From NCBI RefSeq assembly GCF_021134715.1, contig NC_060019.1, forward strand, positions 11,298,001-11,362,000: DNA of 64,000 nucleotides, given 5' to 3'. The notes beneath the pieces are model-generated. The model saw only the letters and a list, made by a program, of their open reading frames with translations. It was not told the DNA's origin and made no database searches. Positions 41,825 through 55,500 of the stretch are shown piece by piece (position 1 is the stretch's first letter; every line of letters starts with the position of its first letter). The stretch comes from Daphnia pulex. Lineage: Eukaryota > Arthropoda > Branchiopoda > Diplostraca > Daphniidae. Made by a program: the position numbers and the translations under genes.

Positions 41825-44800
41825 ATGCCTCAGTACACGTAAGTTCAAAGGTTGCCATGGCAGCCTGTATTATTTTTTTAAGCATAGCATTTTCACGCTA
41901 AGTCATTTTATAACATTATTTTTCGTCAAATTGTTTCGTGATTCGAATTTTTTCAATCTTTTTTGAAAGCTTTTGATAAAATTTAAGCTCTAATCGAAAA
42001 TTATTAAAATTTATAGCTCCTCTTAGGCTGAACGAATTTTGTAAATCGATCCAAGACTTTTTCTGTTTGTTCTCCTCAACATCACTTACCACGTAATAAG
42101 TTGAAAGTTTAGACTCTACTTTGGTTTAGCGTAAGACCTGAAGTTCGCCAAGTCTCAAAAGGACGGTAGCGAAGGAGGGATCTCACGTTTCAGGAGGAGA
42201 AATTGCTTATTCCAAATCAGGAGCGCGTGAAAGCCCCTGCTGAAGATGGCGAATTATGTATGGGAATGTTATGATCATAAACTATTTAAGAGGAAAGAGA
42301 CTATTTGATTTACAATGGAGAAAGCGAACAGCCACTGCAGGAGATGCGCAGGCATATTGGAACTCTACCGGATTGATATCCAAGTTGCCTGGATCAATAA
42401 AGAGTTCTCTCTCGGGTTCTCTTTTTCTTTTGCTTGATGAAAAATTTTTTTTGTTTGACATTGTCATCGATTTATTAAAATCGATGTTTATTGAAACAGA
42501 TTGGGAGCCGATCCGACGGGAACGTACGGACATACGACGTATTCCAGCAGCAATGGCGTACTGGCCGGTCACGTGGATGCACCGACATCGTCTCCCGGCA
42601 TTCCAGCTAACGCAACTTTAGTCTCACGCACTAAACAGCAGCTCACCACCCAGCAAGTACGTATTTTTCCACCTAACTAAAGTTTCTGTTTCTCCATAAC
42701 GACATAGTTTCGAATACCGATTCCACTGGAGTTGGAGGGTCAACAAACCCTTGAACTAAAACAGCCAGGCTGCATAATGAATTGCCCATAAGATATATTG
42801 CGAAACAGCTGGATGGCAAATTGCAATTGGATTGTAAAATTAACTTCGATGATTAGGGCAACCCATCAAAATGCCACCATGCCGTTATGTACCGGTTTTT
42901 ATCGCGAATGGATCGAAATCCAATAAAGTGATGGATTAGCTCTTCTCGTTTTCGCTAAAAACTAAATATTCAACTACTACTTAAAACCTTTCAAAAGACC
43001 TTTTCGGCGGAATCTTTCATCTCAATCTAAACGCAGTGGAAAACAAAAAAAGAGCAGACGCTCACGAACGAGTCGCTCAAGTGTCACCGTCTTATCAGCC
43101 GTCGGCCCTTTCAATTCCCCATAGTATACGTGTGTGTTTGGAACTGCACACAAGTGAGAGCTTGTTCAAACAAGGGAGATCTTGGTAGATAACCGGCAAA
43201 TCCCTGTTGTATCTTTATTATCTTCAAGATAATTTTCTCTTGTGCGTTGGCTGCAATCAATTTGTTTGCCCGGCGATAAAAGCCTGGACGGCATCAACAG
43301 CAATGGATGATAACACAATTTTATTTGTACTTGCAATAGGTAACGACGGTGACGCAGCTAGTCCGCGAAGTGCAGCACATTGGCCCAGACGGCCAACCAG
43401 TTCTGGTCGATCCTTACAATCCATACGGCGAATATACGGGCCAGCCACACTCTACGGGCACTTACGGACGTAACGGATCATCGTCTTCATCCATTGGCGT
43501 TGCCGGCATTCCAGTTGCCGGGCAGCCACAACGTTTTGCTAACTACGAACACATCGCCGAGGGAGCCGATTACCGCACACACAGTCCGGCCGGCTACGGA
43601 CGGACGGCCAACTACGCCGATTACGAACCGTATCCCCATTTAGCCGGCCCTCGTGGAGGTGGTAGCGTAGTTGTCGGTCCACCACCTGACTACGCTTACC
43701 AGACGGCACAGCCGCCTGGACTTTATCGTGACTATCCTGACATGGATCCAGGCAATGCGGGCGCACTGGCCAGTGGTGTACCTATTTACGGCGATCGGCC
43801 ACCCACGCCACCATCTCCCAGCGAGCAGTCTGAATCGCCATTGCCACATCATTCACGAGGTGAGTAATTCCCTCCTCCGTTTCCGGTTCTCACCTAATTC
43901 TCTTTGACATATTCCCACTCTCCGCATTCCTGGCCAGGTTATCCACAATTATTGATCCATTTTTGTTTTCACTGGTTAGTCGACCGAGATCGGAAATGAA
44001 TTTACTGGTAGCTTGGGTCGACCTACCTTCTGTGCCAGCAAAGCGGAATCTTGGACATTTGCCCATTTCCTTTCGAGCGATCTTTGGCATCGTGGTGGAC
44101 TAGTAAGGAGGGTGAATGCATCATCCATCGGCGACCTTTTTGTACAGTGCGGAAACCCTGGCCTTTGACATGTTCAATCCTTGCCGCATAGAAACAGGAT
44201 ACAGGTTTGTCCAGTCGGGACGAAAACGCTAGGGACACGGAAACAAAAGAGGAACCATATTGAGCTCGACGGCCGTCGGTCCTAGCGAAAATCAGGAGAG
44301 GTAATAGGGGTGGGAGATAGGAAGAGCGAAACAGAGAGACAGACAGAGAAGAGAAGAGAGAGAACATAGATGGAAGAGGCGGGCCTGCAGCGTAGGTTTG
44401 TGAATAGCTGCTCGGTGTGGCTGGCTGCTGGTGCGGACACGCTATTTTTAAAGCATCCGCACCCAAAGCTGAATATCTATTCCGTCTTTTCTCTCATTTC
44501 CCCACCATCCGTGAATTCAACTAGTGTGTAAAGTGGCCAAGAGAGAGGCAGAGAAGCGATGCCTCAGTTCGATGCTGGTCGATGGCCGGATCTGTTGGAT
44601 CTTTCGCGATCGGCCATGTTTAAATCGCACGTTTACATCGAGTTGGGATGGGGCGACGACGGATACCAAAGCTACCTCCCGCCGTGCCATCCGCATTGTG
44701 CGACCGTTATTCCCCAACTCCTTTTGTTCAAAATTTTGTCCTTCATATTTTATTTTACACATGGAGGCATAATTCTCTCTCTCTCTATTTGTGTTGCGTA

Positions 44801-47800
44801 GATTATTCCAGACAAGGCTTACCTTATCCGCCGTCAGGATACGCAGAAATGGACAACGCTGTTCCACCAGATCGTTACGGTAATTATTCTTTCCCCCCCC
44901 CCTCTTTTCCCCTATGTGTGTGTTTCTCTCTTTTAAGTCCATAAAGGCAGAAAAGAAACTAAAGAGAAGGGGCATGTTTGTGTTGTTTGGTCTTGGTTGG
45001 CCGAGCACGGTAGGACGCGGTAACTCGTCCCACAGGTCTCCTACTTTTCTTTTGTTTGTTTATGTGTACGTGCGATGACATAGTTAGCAGCATGCAAACG
45101 AAACGAACAAACAGATAACCAAAAAAAGAAGAAAAAAAAGTCATTGTCACCTCGTTCTTTCCCTCCCGGTCCGGAAGAGAATTTTCGGGCCGTTACGACT
45201 CTAGATGGGCGTTCGTTCTGCTAGTCGATTCTCGCATGCCTTTTTAGAGTGCAACGTCAATATCAGATGGCCATTAAGAAAAGATGGAAGTCGTCGGCTT
45301 CAGTTACTTTTGCTTCCGTACATTTCCAAGTCCATTGTTCTCATGTGTCTCGTGTGTTAGTTAATTGCATGTTGTCACTTTGTTTGCTTTCAATTATCAT
45401 TGGTATTTTGTTTCATTATTTTATTTTGTTCCCCCGTCGCTGCTGCGTATGCTTGCATGCTTTGTGTTTGTAGCAGCTCATTCACCCTACGGTCGAGCCG
45501 CTTACGCCAATGTCAACGGTTTGGATCCGGGCTCAGCTGCCGGCCCCGGCACGGGATCCGGTTACCGTTTACATCAAGACGATCAGGACGATCAACAAAT
45601 GCAGTATCAACAACAACAAGACTTTGGCATGAGTTCGGCTGGTCATAGTCCGACGAGGAGGCTGGCTCCTCCTCCGCCATCCCGATCGAGTGGCGTTGAG
45701 GGTACCTATCAACCTCGCCCACCGCCACCCGTTCCGGCAGAAGCCATGGCCAGTCTCAATATCGGGCTCGATAAAAGTGGTCGGTTGAACTCGTTTTCCT
45801 ACCTTTCTTTCTCTTTTATTTTGCTATTTTCGTATTGAGTAGCTTCGTTTTTCTAGCTTCGTATTTTTGTCCGTATTATAAATTTAAGGCTTGGACTGTC
45901 TAGTCTACCGGTTAGTACAAATTTAGCAGTATGATGGGAAGCCATAAGTAGACAACCAGCATGAATGAAATCGAATGTTTAGACAAATTTGATGGATACA
46001 ACTGTCAGTGTCACATGACACTCATGTCATGTTTTTTTTTCTCCACCATGTTTCTACAATTTATTCTAAACTGATGCACCTCTTTCAACCAGGTGTGAGA
46101 TGGCGTGATCCGGACTTGCATGAAGTGATTGCCTTCCTCAACAATCCTAATGCCGTGGTGAAGGCCAATGCAGCTGCATATTTACAACATCTCTGCTACA
46201 ACAGCGATCCTGTCAAGCAACAGACTAGGCTCCTGGGTGGAATCCCTCTACTCGTCGGCCTCATCTCCTCCGAACAACCCGACGTCCACCGTAACGCTTG
46301 CGGAGCGCTCAGGTGACTGACCATTCAACTGTCACGCTGTTGTTGTTGCATACTGATTATTAATCTCTGCTTGTTTGGCTGAAATAGAAACTTGTCTTAC
46401 GGGCGGCAAAATGACGAGAATAAGAGGGCATTGCATAAAGCCGGCGGAATTCCCGCTTTGGTGCGGTTGCTAACACGAAGACCCGATTCCGACGTCCAAG
46501 AACTTGTGACGGGCGTCTTGTGGAATCTTTCTTCGTGCGAGGTACGTACGATAAAAAGAAAAATGCAATTCCACCCGTTAGATTCGCCTGTAATTATTAA
46601 TGATAACGCAATAGGAGCTGAAGCGAATCATTCTAGACGAGGCACTATCCGTTTTGGTGGCCCAAGTAATCATCCCCCACTCTGGATGGGACCGCAAAAA
46701 ACCGGGTCCCACCCATTGGACGGCGCTGTTGCGGAACGGGTCCGGCATCCTACGGTACAGAAAACTCTTGTGTGGGTGGAAAAATTCTCGGCGTTTCGTC
46801 TAACCGTTTCTCTCATTGGCTCTCAGGAATGTCAGCTCTGCGGGAATCGAGGCCCGTCAGGCACTCCGACTCAAGGATGGGGTAGTGGAGGCTCTGTTGT
46901 ACCTAGTTCGAGGAGCCATCGACCAGAACCACATGGACAACAAGAGTGTGGAGAATGTCATTTGCGTTCTGCGCAACCTTTCCTATCGATGCGAAGAGGT
47001 GGTTAATCCCAACTATGACAAGCAGCCGCCGAATGCGGGAGGTGCAGCGGGAGGCAGCGGAGGACAAACCAGGGCCACAGCTCAACACTCTGGTGAGCTC
47101 CTTGCGTTGTTGTCTAATCCGGAATGTCGTTCATCATTCTAATGATATCTTGTCAGGTGAGAACCAAGGCTGCTTCGGAGCTAGCCGGAAGAAGAAAGAC
47201 GGTAGCGGGGCAAGTGGGGCGTTGTTGCCATCTCCTTCATCACCCTCGACAAATAGCGGCGCCAATGCGACCGCCAACAGCGGCTCCAGCGGGAATTTGC
47301 CTCAACGATCTGATCCACCGAAAGGCATGGAACTGTTGTGGCAACCAGATATCGTGCAGCCGTACCTGGCTCTGCTTTCCAATTGCTCCAATCCAGAGAC
47401 GTTAGAAGCTGCGGCTGGTGCCATTCAAAATCTGGCCGCCTGTTACTGGCAACCGTCGATCGACATCCGCGCTGCCGTCCGCAAAGAGAAAGGACTGCCC
47501 GTTTTAGTGGAGCTGCTGCGAATGGAAGTCGATCGAGTCGTGTGCGCCGTGGCCACAGCCCTGCGAAATTTGGCACTTGATCAGCGCAACAAGGAGCTTA
47601 TAGGTACCATCTATATTTGATGCTATTCTGATCCTCGTCTCACTTTTTATTTATTTTTTATTTTTAAGGTAAATACGCCATGCGAGATTTAGTTCAAAAG
47701 CTACCTTCTTCGACGCCCCCACCTGCCAACACCAAAAACCAGCAAGGGATTCAGCAGCAACACGATTTGGGCGGTGCTTCAGACGAAACCATTGCCGCTG

Positions 47801-48793
47801 TTCTGGCCACTCTCAACGAAGTCATAAAAAAGAACGCCGAATTTGCCCGCTCGTTATTGGACGAAAGTGGTGTCGACCGATTGGTATCCATCACGCGGCA
47901 GAAGCAGCGCTACTCTTCGCGGGTTGTCAAATTTGCTTCTCAAGTATTGGCAGCCCTGTGGACACATCAGGAGCTGCGCGATGCCTACAAGAAATCGGGA
48001 TGGAAGGTTTGTCTTTTGTTGGATTTGTTTTGCGATGCTGTGCTGGCTGTGATCTCTCAATGCCTGTGTGATTTGATAGGAGTCGGACTTTGTGAGCCGG
48101 AACAGCAGCACTGTGTCTGGTAGCGGAAGCAACAGTGGTGGAGCAGGAGGAGGGATGTCGGGCGGAGGCGGCGCTTCGTCTCCTAGTCATTCGGCCGCCA
48201 ACTCAACGTTGAATAGGCCGATGTCCAGTCAGGGAGGCACACGTTATGAGGACAAAACCCTATCGCTTCAGCGATCCAACAATGCTTCCGGTATCTCCAA
48301 CCCGAACAACAATGGACAAGCCAACCGACAACAATCTTATCGGGTAAAAGATTAGTTTTTGCAGTGCTCCGGCTTCACTATCGACTACCTCCCTGTGCAT
48401 TTCATTTTATGGTGACTTGTTTCTCTTTCCTCAAGGCGGATGATGTCCCATTGGCCGACATGCAATACGCAGAAGGATCAACTCACGCCCCACCCACTGG
48501 AGGCGTGCGAATATTCCCACCTGGAACCGTAAGCTTATTTTTTTTGTCACTGACCGGAAATATGCATTTTTTGGTTATTTATTATTATTACACGTATTCT
48601 TTTATTTTTTTTTTAACAGAAACCCGGTGAGCCAGTGTACGCCCAAGTGAATCGAGACAAAAAAAGGAGTCGACAGTACGAAGGTGGTTCCGGTCAGGAT
48701 ATGGGATTGACCGGAACTTACGACGAGGCGCCCTCTCTGTCTCGCCTCAACATGGACCCTCACGGGCAGGGAGCTGGGGACTCATGGGTCTGA
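41825..48793 (+). CDS. p120ctn: p120/delta-catenin family armadillo protein
   Basis: The start exon 41825-41838 (MPQYT) splices to [20 protein letters not shown] (about 42503-42655), then [20 protein letters not shown] (43339-43861). Tyr/Pro-rich exons follow (44805-44881, 45475-45780). Armadillo repeats start at 46093 ([20 protein letters not shown]) and run through 46387-46540, about 46613-46755, 46827-47091, 47156-47603 and 47669-48006. Examples are [34 protein letters not shown] and [15 protein letters not shown] basic/Ser-rich tail ends GDSWV and a stop at 48791-48793. The domain order fits the p120 subfamily, which binds the cadherin juxtamembrane tail and stabilises adherens junctions. 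No N-terminal coiled coil was seen, so 5' exons may be missing. Confidence 0.92.
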
Positions 48794-51131
48794 GCACCTA
48801 CTCTGCGCATGTGGAAATAAAAAATGGACGAGTAGGCCTTGGGTCTCACTCATTCGTTTCCCAGTTACACACACAACCATCCGCTCACGTTTCCTTCGGT
48901 TGAAACAGTCGGAAAGTTAATTCACGCCCCTCTTATCTCTCTCGCGTGACGAAAAAAAAAAGTAATCCATGGAACACATTTTTTCTCTCTCTCTCTCTCT
49001 TCCATGGAAAACCAATCGAGAAGATACGGCGGCTAATAATAATTATTATTGATTGAAATAATTTTATTTGTTTTTTTCCCTCTTCACTTTTTGTCGGCCC
49101 TCCATCTTTTCCGCTCGGTCACATGCAGATACCATATAGACATTTCTTTCTTTTTGTAGGTACAAGTTATTTGTTCCAGCCCTCTTCTATTTTAAGGTCA
49201 GATATTGTGCCTTTTTTCGACCCCAGCTCCATTCCGCTCTTTCTTCTGTGGCAGGTTTCTTTTTTTTTTTTAGTTGTTTCGGATGTAAAGGTATCTCTCA
49301 GTTCGGATTCGTTCTTTCGTCTCCACACGATTATTATATCCCTCTTCCCTTTTTATACATAACATTTTCGATTGAACAAACCAAATCAGACAAAAACAAA
49401 CAAACGAGAAATAATTGATTGGAACGATTTTGGTGTACCGCCTGCTTTCACATAGATCAGAGGCGCTTCAATTTTTTTGTATAAAAAAGAAGTAAACACT
49501 TAAATCCCTTACTCAAATTGAAAAAAAAAAGGAGAATTGAAATGGCGAAAAGTTGCGATAATTATTTACCGTCTTCATAAAAAACAAGTAAATATTAGAA
49601 ACTACTACTATGTGTTACCTCGCTTCCTCTTTCCACAGCTTTTCTGTGCACGACATTCCACGAAAACACAAAAAGACACGTTCACCAACGCCAGCAGTCA
49701 CTTGTACTTCTCTTCTACGTTGTTAAAATTGGTCAACAACAAAAATGTTTCTCTTATTCCCAAATGTCGGCAGGATTCAATCTCCCTTCCGCCATTCTTC
49801 GTTCGTGAGACTGTTGTGTCTTTTTCTTTTTCCTTGTTTGAGCGCATAGGAAGAAAGAAAATGATTTATTGTCATCATTGCGCTTCCTATCTTATCATCC
49901 TTGTGTTTCATCAATTATTTGTTTTTTTTTTTTTTTTTTTTTTTTTTGGTGTCGTGTTCAGAAAAAAACATACCAATGTGCAGGCCAATACATAGTTAAT
50001 GGTGTAGTTTCTTTTTATTCGTCGTTGACGACCTACAGTAATTCGATTTTATTGGACGTGACAAAACTAAATTTATTTTTATGATAATCCGATTCTTTCC
50101 TGCGCGCGCATCGTTTCGTCTAGGACTGTGAATGTTTTGATTTCTGTTTTTTATTTAAAAAAAAAAATGTCAAAATAACGGTATTATGATTCAGATTTCA
50201 GTTTTACAACAATTAATATAACCTTTCTTTTTTTTTATCTAATAGCTGTCAGAAGCAAAGGCATTCTACAAAACCAACCTAAAAACTAACGCCATCTTTG
50301 TAGCTTCGAGCTTGCCTTGCGTAGCTCAAACTCTCCAATGCAAAGGGTGCCCGGGGTTCACTCCAGTGAGTTTTCCTGGTGTGCTTCATGATTCGGGTAA
50401 CAGTAATCAACCTTCATGCAACCCACGCCCCTCCCAAATCCTTTGAGTGGGCACGAGAATGAAGACAGCCGGAGACGTGCCTATCCGAAGAAATCGATAA
50501 TGCTCAACTTTCGACAATTTCGTGTCCAAGCTCCAAGGTATTTTTAAATCATTTTTCATACATGTCAAAAGCAAAATGTAATATTAAAATTAGTATAATT
50601 AGCGCTACTGGCAGTACTTTCAAATAGCACGCGAATATCTCATAGATTACATGAAGTGCGCAAGAAAATACGAGCCAAACTTCAAGAAATAATCTCGCAC
50701 AATTACTGTCCATGCATGGTGAGTGTTAAGTTGTAGAGAGTTGTATTGCAGAGCGTTAAGTTGTATTGATGTGATATTGAAGCCGTACTCCAGTAATTTT
50801 GTGTTTACATGACGGTGTTTTTTTTATTCACGATCCGTAAAATTAATGTTGAAACAGAATTAATAATCCGTCTGAAAGTATTAAAATTTTGTCTTAGGAA
50901 GCTTTCATTCACCATTAATGCTGCTTTTTCTTTGAATTATTCCACCCCCCCCCCTCCAACTGCATCGAGTCACACATTTTCCAAAGGTGCCAGACAACAT
51001 GAGACGTTCATTTACGTTTAATTTTATTTGTTATATTCGTTTTCAATGTTTCAAGCAATTTTTCCAAAAACAAAATTTTCATCAGTCAACCATTTCATTA
51101 TTAGATCAACTTTCTCGGTATGACCAGTGAT
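48794..51131. other. 3'UTR of the catenin gene and convergent intergenic region
   Basis: AT-rich sequence with a TC microsatellite near 48980-49000 and a T run of over 20 at about 49920-49947. A segment at 50246-50540 differs in composition: it follows a strong polypyrimidine tract and TAG acceptor and ends before GTATTT. I could not match its translation or RNA to anything. No other gene is seen. Confidence 0.4.
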
Positions 51132-52096
51132 TTAATTAGGAGGCGGCAAAGCGATCTCATCCTCACTCATGAGGGGTTTGAAAAATGATGGAAACCAGTA
51201 CATTTTTTCGGAGGATTGCTCGTCAACCCATGCCACACCATCACGCAAAAGTTCATTAAGGATTTGCAGACAGCGAACGTCGTCCCAATTCAACGTTGAT
51301 CTGTTTAAAAGATAATAATTAAAAAACTGAAGTCATGGTAGGAATACAAAATATAGAAATGAAGGCGTTAAGGTTAAAAACGCCGCTTAAGGTAATAGAT
51401 TATCTAGCCAGGCTTACTTTAATGCTTTGACAGAAGTGAATGATTGAGCTTCTGCTGCTTTGAGGACTTCAGTGTGGTCAGCACTCAATTCACCTGGAAT
51501 GGATCTTATGAGAATATCTGAAGTATCTTGGGTACCTTTGAGGGATACTATAGAGAATCCCGGTCCCAACACTTTCAGTTTCTTGATTGCTCTTATAATG
51601 TCATCACTATGAAAAGAAATATCACACTATTAAAACAAAGTTGCAGATAAGGGAAATTGAAAATATATTACTTTGAAATTTCTTGATGGTGTTGGGCTTT
51701 TCCTCTAGCTTTGATTAATCTCTGACGCAACTCACCCAAAGTAATCAAACCCCCATTTCTTGGTGAAGTAGCTAGGCACACTTCAATAACTTGAACTGCA
51801 ATTTCATAATAAAAGTCTCCAACCCCTAACAACTCAGACCAAAATCCCTTGCTTGAAGCGAGTGGGTCTACACCTATTGATGCACACATATCTTGGAATT
51901 GCTTCCTGAAGGCAGGATTTTTCTTAATTTCATTTCTATGCTTGCTTGCAAATGTTTCCAAGTTAGTTCGAAATTTTTCCATTTGATTTGTCATTTGTTC
52001 AAAAACATTATCTTGCAGTTCTGTGGCTTTACCTCTAAATCGTTCTTGCTCGACCCTTTGTTTATGAATTGCACCGATTCCTGGTCGTTTCCTCAT
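51132..52096 (-). CDS. Snf8: ESCRT-II subunit SNF8/VPS22
   Basis: The first exon (52096 to about 51672) encodes [20 protein letters not shown], then [20 protein letters not shown] and [20 protein letters not shown]. Later exons give [40 protein letters not shown] and WVDEQ...YWFPSFF, ending at 51132. This is the EAP30/SNF8 family: an N-terminal coiled coil followed by two winged-helix domains. With VPS25 and VPS36 it forms ESCRT-II, which sorts ubiquitinated cargo into multivesicular bodies. Length (about 250 residues) and all key blocks agree with animal orthologues. Confidence 0.96.
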
Positions 52097-52192
52097 TTCA
52101 ATTTGATTTTGTCAATAAACAATGTCAATGTTATTCTGTCACACTAAAAGAGTGCAAGGTAAAATAAAAAAATATTCTGAATTATATGTTAT

Positions 52193-52393
52193 TTAACAAC
52201 TCAGTAACTCACATAAGATATTAAGATGACAGCTTTCTGGTTTACTGTTTTTGTTTATTTTTTCTGTTTTTTCTGCTGTGATGCTGTCTGCTATTTTTGC
52301 TGGATCTGAAAACAATTGACTGGCGTTGGATTCATTGTTTGCTGCTGAACGCACCCTGCCGAAAAATTTAAAAACGGCGGCTTGCCCCGCCAT
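52193..52393 (-). CDS. Small unrecognised ORF divergent from PLK4
   Basis: MAGQAAVFKFFGRVRSAANN and onward, 66 codons, starting 137 bases from the PLK4 start on the opposite strand. The last codons overlap a GTGAGT, so the true protein may be spliced onward, for example toward SNF8 or another exon. The basic, Ala/Phe-rich start could be a mitochondrial leader. The function is unknown. The shared upstream region suggests a bidirectional promoter. Confidence 0.45.
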   Translation of the reverse strand: MAGQAAVFKFFGRVRSAANNESNASQLFSDPAKIADSITAEKTEKINKNSKPESCHLNILCELLSC

Positions 52394-52530
52394 TGTATTA
52401 GCTACAGTGCATTTTGTGGTGACGGTTATGTGTGTTTACTTTCCTTCCAAGTTCTAAGTGCATTTTATTTTTATACAACTTAGTTAAACATTTTTTGGAT
52501 ACACACATTCCATGATTTCGGAGTTTAACA

Positions 52531-55500
52531 ATGGCGTACTTTGGAAACTCAATAGAGGTAAAATTATATGCATGTTGAAAATACTGAATGTTAGTCAAAC
52601 AAACAATTTTTCGTTTAAGGATTATGAACTGTATGAACAAATTGGCAAAGGAGGTTTTGCCTCCGTTCATCGTGCCATTTGCAAAGCAAACGGAATCCCA
52701 GTTGCGATCAAAATGGTATGTTCAATGATACAGTATTATTTCAAATTCTTGAAACTATCTCGAAATTCTTGATTAACCTGACAGATAAACAAGAAGTTGA
52801 TGCAAGCTGCTAATATGACAGAGAGAGTCAGACAAGAAGTGGCTATCCATTCCAGACTTAGCCACCCATCAATTCTTCAACTCCATGCTTTTATTGAAGA
52901 CAGTGATTTTGTTTACTTAGTTTTGGACTTGTGTGAAAATGGTGAATTCCAACGCTATCTAAAATCTCTGGGCCATCCGTTAAATGAAGATGAGACACGT
53001 GAAGTTATGAGTCAGCTATTGGAAGGCTTGCTTTATCTCCATTCACATCACATCCTTCACAGGGATCTTTCATTAGCTAATCTACTTTTAACAAGAGACA
53101 TGAAAATTGTAAGTGACTTTTATTTAGCATCATAACTAGTTTCAAATACAACTTTGTTGACAGAAAATTGCAGACTTCGGGCTTGCCACTCAACTTAATC
53201 ATCCAGATCAGAAACACATGACTATGTGTGGAACTCCAAACTACATATCTCCAGAGGTAATTAACATTTTGCACTGATGATGTTATTCACTCATTTCATG
53301 TTCATATTTAAAATGCATATTTAATTTAGGTTGCTACACGTAGTTCACATGGATTTGAAGCAGATGTTTGGGGTCTCGGATGTTTATTGTATACCCTTTT
53401 GGTGGGACGCCCCCCTTTTGACACTGATGCCGTGAAATCGACTTTGACACGAGTTGTAATGGCTGACTATAAGGTAGATTATTTGTATTTCAGCAACTCG
53501 AATATCTTTTTAAAAAATAATCTATTGTAGTTGCCAGTGACATTGTCTGCGGAGGCCAAAGATTTGATTCAGCGACTATTGAAGAAGAATCCTAAAGAGA
53601 GGCCAACTTTGATGGAAGTCATGAAACATCCTTTTATGAACAAACGTAGCCATAACGATATTGATAGTGGTCTTTTCACAATGTCAACTGTACCCTCAAT
53701 AATGACTCCGTCCATAAAATCCCAAACACCTATGCTACCGAAGCTCCGTCGGTGTAACAGTAATCGAGAAATGAATACCGGTCCAATTTTAGCTTTGCCT
53801 AAACCTACATCTAATAGCAGCAAACACTCGTAAGGAAAATTAATCTTTTTTACTTAAGTTGCCGTTCTTGTAATTATCTTAATTTTCTTGTTTTGTTTTA
53901 TCCCAGAGCTCATTCATTACCCGACAGCCGAACGCATACAGAAAGTAGGAATCGTCGTGTTCAGTCATGGGGTGAACCTTGCATGGGAACACCCCTACCT
54001 GTTGCGACCAGCAGTGAGAGGCAATGTGACAATCAGTGCGGAAGACATAATTGTCATCACAACCCTTGTCAACTAAGTTTAAACAATCGAAGCACCCACT
54101 GCAGCCATCATTCTCCATGTCAGAGCTTTTGTTCGCATGGAGCCAGTTGCCAGTGTCACGCTGCTAAGCCACCAACGCCGAATCCTGTTAATCCATCGAA
54201 TAGGAGTCATTGTCTCAACAAGCCAACTCCGCCGCTATCAACTGCCCGCTTGAAAGCTAGCCGACAACGAACAAAGAACGCCATATGTTCCATTCTAGAG
54301 CAGGGCGAAGTTTGTCTCGAATTTATCCGAAAAGTAAAGGAAACGGAACGCATTGTGGATGTTTGTCGAATCTCAGGCGATGGAATGAGAGTAAGTAGTG
54401 ATTTTTCGTCATTTTTTGTTCTTACATTTTAATTACTTACATCATTTGCCTTCTTATTTTATTAGATCGTCCTTTATCAGCCTAACAGTGGTAAAGGTGT
54501 GGCTGTAGCTGATGTTCCTCCTCCTTTACCGTCAAAAGGAGCAGACGCAATTTACTCTTACGAGAGTCTCCCTTCTGAGTATTGGAAAAAGTATACGTAT
54601 GCTTCTAGGTTAGTTCTCTAAAGTTACCTTTTCCTATCTGGTTGAAATCTAACAGTGTATTGTTATTTACCTAGGTTTGTTAATCTGTCTAAAGCAAAGA
54701 CCCCCAAAGTAACTATATTTACTACTCGAGCAAAGTGCATTTTAATGGAAAATGGACCTAATGCTGATTTCGAAGCGCTCTTCTACTCTGGATGGAAAAT
54801 GGCCCGTTCATTGAACAGTCTTCAGATAACAGAGCCGAACGGTCTCATGTCGACGCTGACATTAAAGAACGATGATGAACCACATCTGGATCGTGAGATT
54901 ACGAGAGATTTGTGGAATCATTTGAAGGAGTGTTATGCTCACTGCGAACGGATTGAGGCGTCTGTCAATCAGTTGGCTTCACTTCCAGTTGCCAACGGTT
55001 CTCTTCAATTTTTCCCACTTACAATAGGACGAAAACCGATCTCTCCAAGCTCCACCAAACTGTCGCTTAGCAATAAGGAAAATCGAATGACGGAACCTGT
55101 TCTTAGTGGTTTGAAATCCTTTGATGGATCTGTTCGTAGTGCCGCCAATAGTTCCTGCAAGAGCTCGTCACTTCGACGGTTAGATCAGCATAACCCAGAT
55201 AATATTACTAAAGCGATTGATGTCCCCGGCATCGGTCGGGTCTTCCAAAAGAATTCGGGTAAGAATTACTAAAAGCGTCATTTTACACAAAAACTGATAA
55301 TGAATGTGTACTTTTTCTCAATAGGTCAAGTGGAAATACTTTTCGACGATGGTTCACGTATGGGCATTGCTCCAAATTCAACCACGGTTGCTTTTAGTCA
55401 GTCCGAGCATATCCGTGCTGAGGTATTCAACACCAAAGAAGTTTTGCCAGACAGGGTACGCCAAAAACTTTCTTTGGTACCTCGAGCTGTTGAACAGCTA

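Noticed and set aside
46392-47620. Long alternative reading frames through introns of the catenin gene
   Set aside because: They cross clear splice sites, and only the spliced frame keeps armadillo repeats.
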